Shown: positions 5,506 through 6,059 of the stretch, piece after piece
Position numbering within the stretch: the first letter of the stretch is position 1
How the letters are laid out: the number at the start of each line of letters is the position of its first letter
Source of the DNA: Planococcaceae bacterium UBA3378
Lineage (GTDB): Bacteria; Bacillota; Bacilli; Bacillales_A; Planococcaceae
Assembly: GCA_002359075.1 (NCBI GenBank)
Contig: DEQA01000044.1
Coordinates: forward strand, 1 to 6,059
Length of the DNA: 6,059 nucleotides
Reading direction: 5' to 3'
Notes under the pieces: model-generated
The model's database searches: none
Told to the model about the DNA's origin: nothing
The model's input: only the letters and a program-made list of their open reading frames with translations
Translations under genes and position numbers: made by a program

Positions 5506-6059
5506 ATGAATCCTTATTCCTTAAAACCGATTAATAGAAGCCCTTTTCGGATATACTGCGGAGTGAAGTACTACCGTCTAAAAAGGTATATTGAATGGTT
5601 TGTTGAGAGAAAAAAGTTTGCGCTCCAAAAAGAAGCACCGCTCGAATTTCCCGTATTTCAGCATCAAACACTTTTAATGCGGGAGCTGAAGGATGTGGAG
5701 ATGTGGCTACAGCAGAACAAGGTTAAAAATCTGAATATTGCGGCGCATAGAGTTAATAAAGTGGTGATCAGGCCAGGGGAAACCTTTTCCTATTGGCGTC
5801 TACTCGGCAATACAACGCGTAGAAAGGGCTATGTGGAAGGGATGATTTTGCATTACGGCAAAGTGAAAACAGGGGTGGGAGGTGGTCTATGCCAGCTTTC
5901 CAATCTGCTGTATTGGATGACGCTCCATACACCCTTAACTGTCACTGAGCGCTACCGTCACAGCTACGATGTTTTTCCGGATTCTAAAAGGAGCCAGCCG
6001 TTTGGAAGCGGGGCCACCTGTGCCTATAATTATCTCGATTTGCAAATCAAAAATGAAAC
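5506..6059 (+). CDS. VanW family protein (3' truncated by window edge)
   Basis: An ATG at 5506, 7 bases after AAAGGAG (5492-5498), opens a frame that remains open to the window edge, giving 184 complete residues. The sequence carries the VanW signature: LNIAAHRVNKVVIRPGETFS (76-95, span), a Gly-rich GVGGGLCQLSNLLYW block with Cys129, and TERYRHSYDVFPDS (147-160). The N-terminus (MNPYSLKPINRSPFRIYCGV) is basic and has no signal peptide or membrane helix, so this looks like the short cytoplasmic VanW form rather than the long membrane-anchored one. VanW was named from the vanB-type glycopeptide resistance cluster, but its biochemical role is not established and no vanR/S/H/B/X-like genes are visible here. 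It follows the acetyltransferase stop by 44 bases without a visible terminator, so it is probably the fourth gene of the operon. Confidence 0.88.
   Translation, partial: MNPYSLKPINRSPFRIYCGVKYYRLKRYIEWFVERKKFALQKEAPLEFPVFQHQTLLMRELKDVEMWLQQNKVKNLNIAAHRVNKVVIRPGETFSYWRLLGNTTRRKGYVEGMILHYGKVKTGVGGGLCQLSNLLYWMTLHTPLTVTERYRHSYDVFPDSKRSQPFGSGATCAYNYLDLQIKNE

Overview
The window reads as chromosomal DNA of a low-GC Gram-positive bacterium, most likely a member of the Bacillaceae. The reasons are strong AAGGAGG-type ribosome binding sites, a TTG start, a classic T-box riboswitch, sigma-A type promoters, intrinsic terminators, and proteins whose closest remembered relatives are Bacillus or streptococcal families (YcgT, YdaF/RimL, stand-alone CoaB, VanW, YhgE-like permease). 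No tRNA, rRNA, transposase, phage gene or CRISPR array is visible. Genus cannot be decided from the sequence alone.

Layout. (1) Positions 1-414 are the 3' end of a YcgT-type ferredoxin/flavodoxin-NADP reductase whose start lies left of the window. (2) Positions 442-711 hold a sigma-A promoter followed by a complete T-box leader. It has a CUC (leucine) specifier, a 7-nt antiterminator bulge carrying UGGU, and a competing intrinsic terminator. The gene it controls (727-1269) is not a tRNA synthetase or a leucine gene but a GNAT N-acetyltransferase. (3) A 12-bp stem-loop (1290-1325) separates this gene from a convergent TetR-family repressor (1341-1955, minus strand). (4) The repressor is divergent from an ABC-2/YhgE-like membrane protein (2121-3284). 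The 165-bp region between them carries an exact 6-bp dyad that is a candidate operator. This is a typical self-contained regulator plus membrane-protein module, and it ends at a good terminator (3299-3332). (5) A new promoter (3357-3386) precedes a tight plus-strand group: a stand-alone CoaB-like protein (3443-4147), a nucleotidyltransferase overlapping it by ATGA (4144-4905), a RimL/YdaF-like GNAT acetyltransferase (4919-5461), and a VanW-family protein that runs off the right edge (5506-6059).

How they may work together. The leucyl-tRNA-sensing leader should raise acetyltransferase expression when uncharged tRNA-Leu accumulates. The TetR protein probably represses the adjacent membrane-protein gene, possibly in response to a membrane-active compound. 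The last four genes look co-transcribed. Three of them belong to families that modify small molecules or proteins (ligase, nucleotidyl transfer, acetyl transfer) and the fourth is VanW, but no shared pathway can be deduced. The most notable observation is the leucine T-box in front of a GNAT gene.
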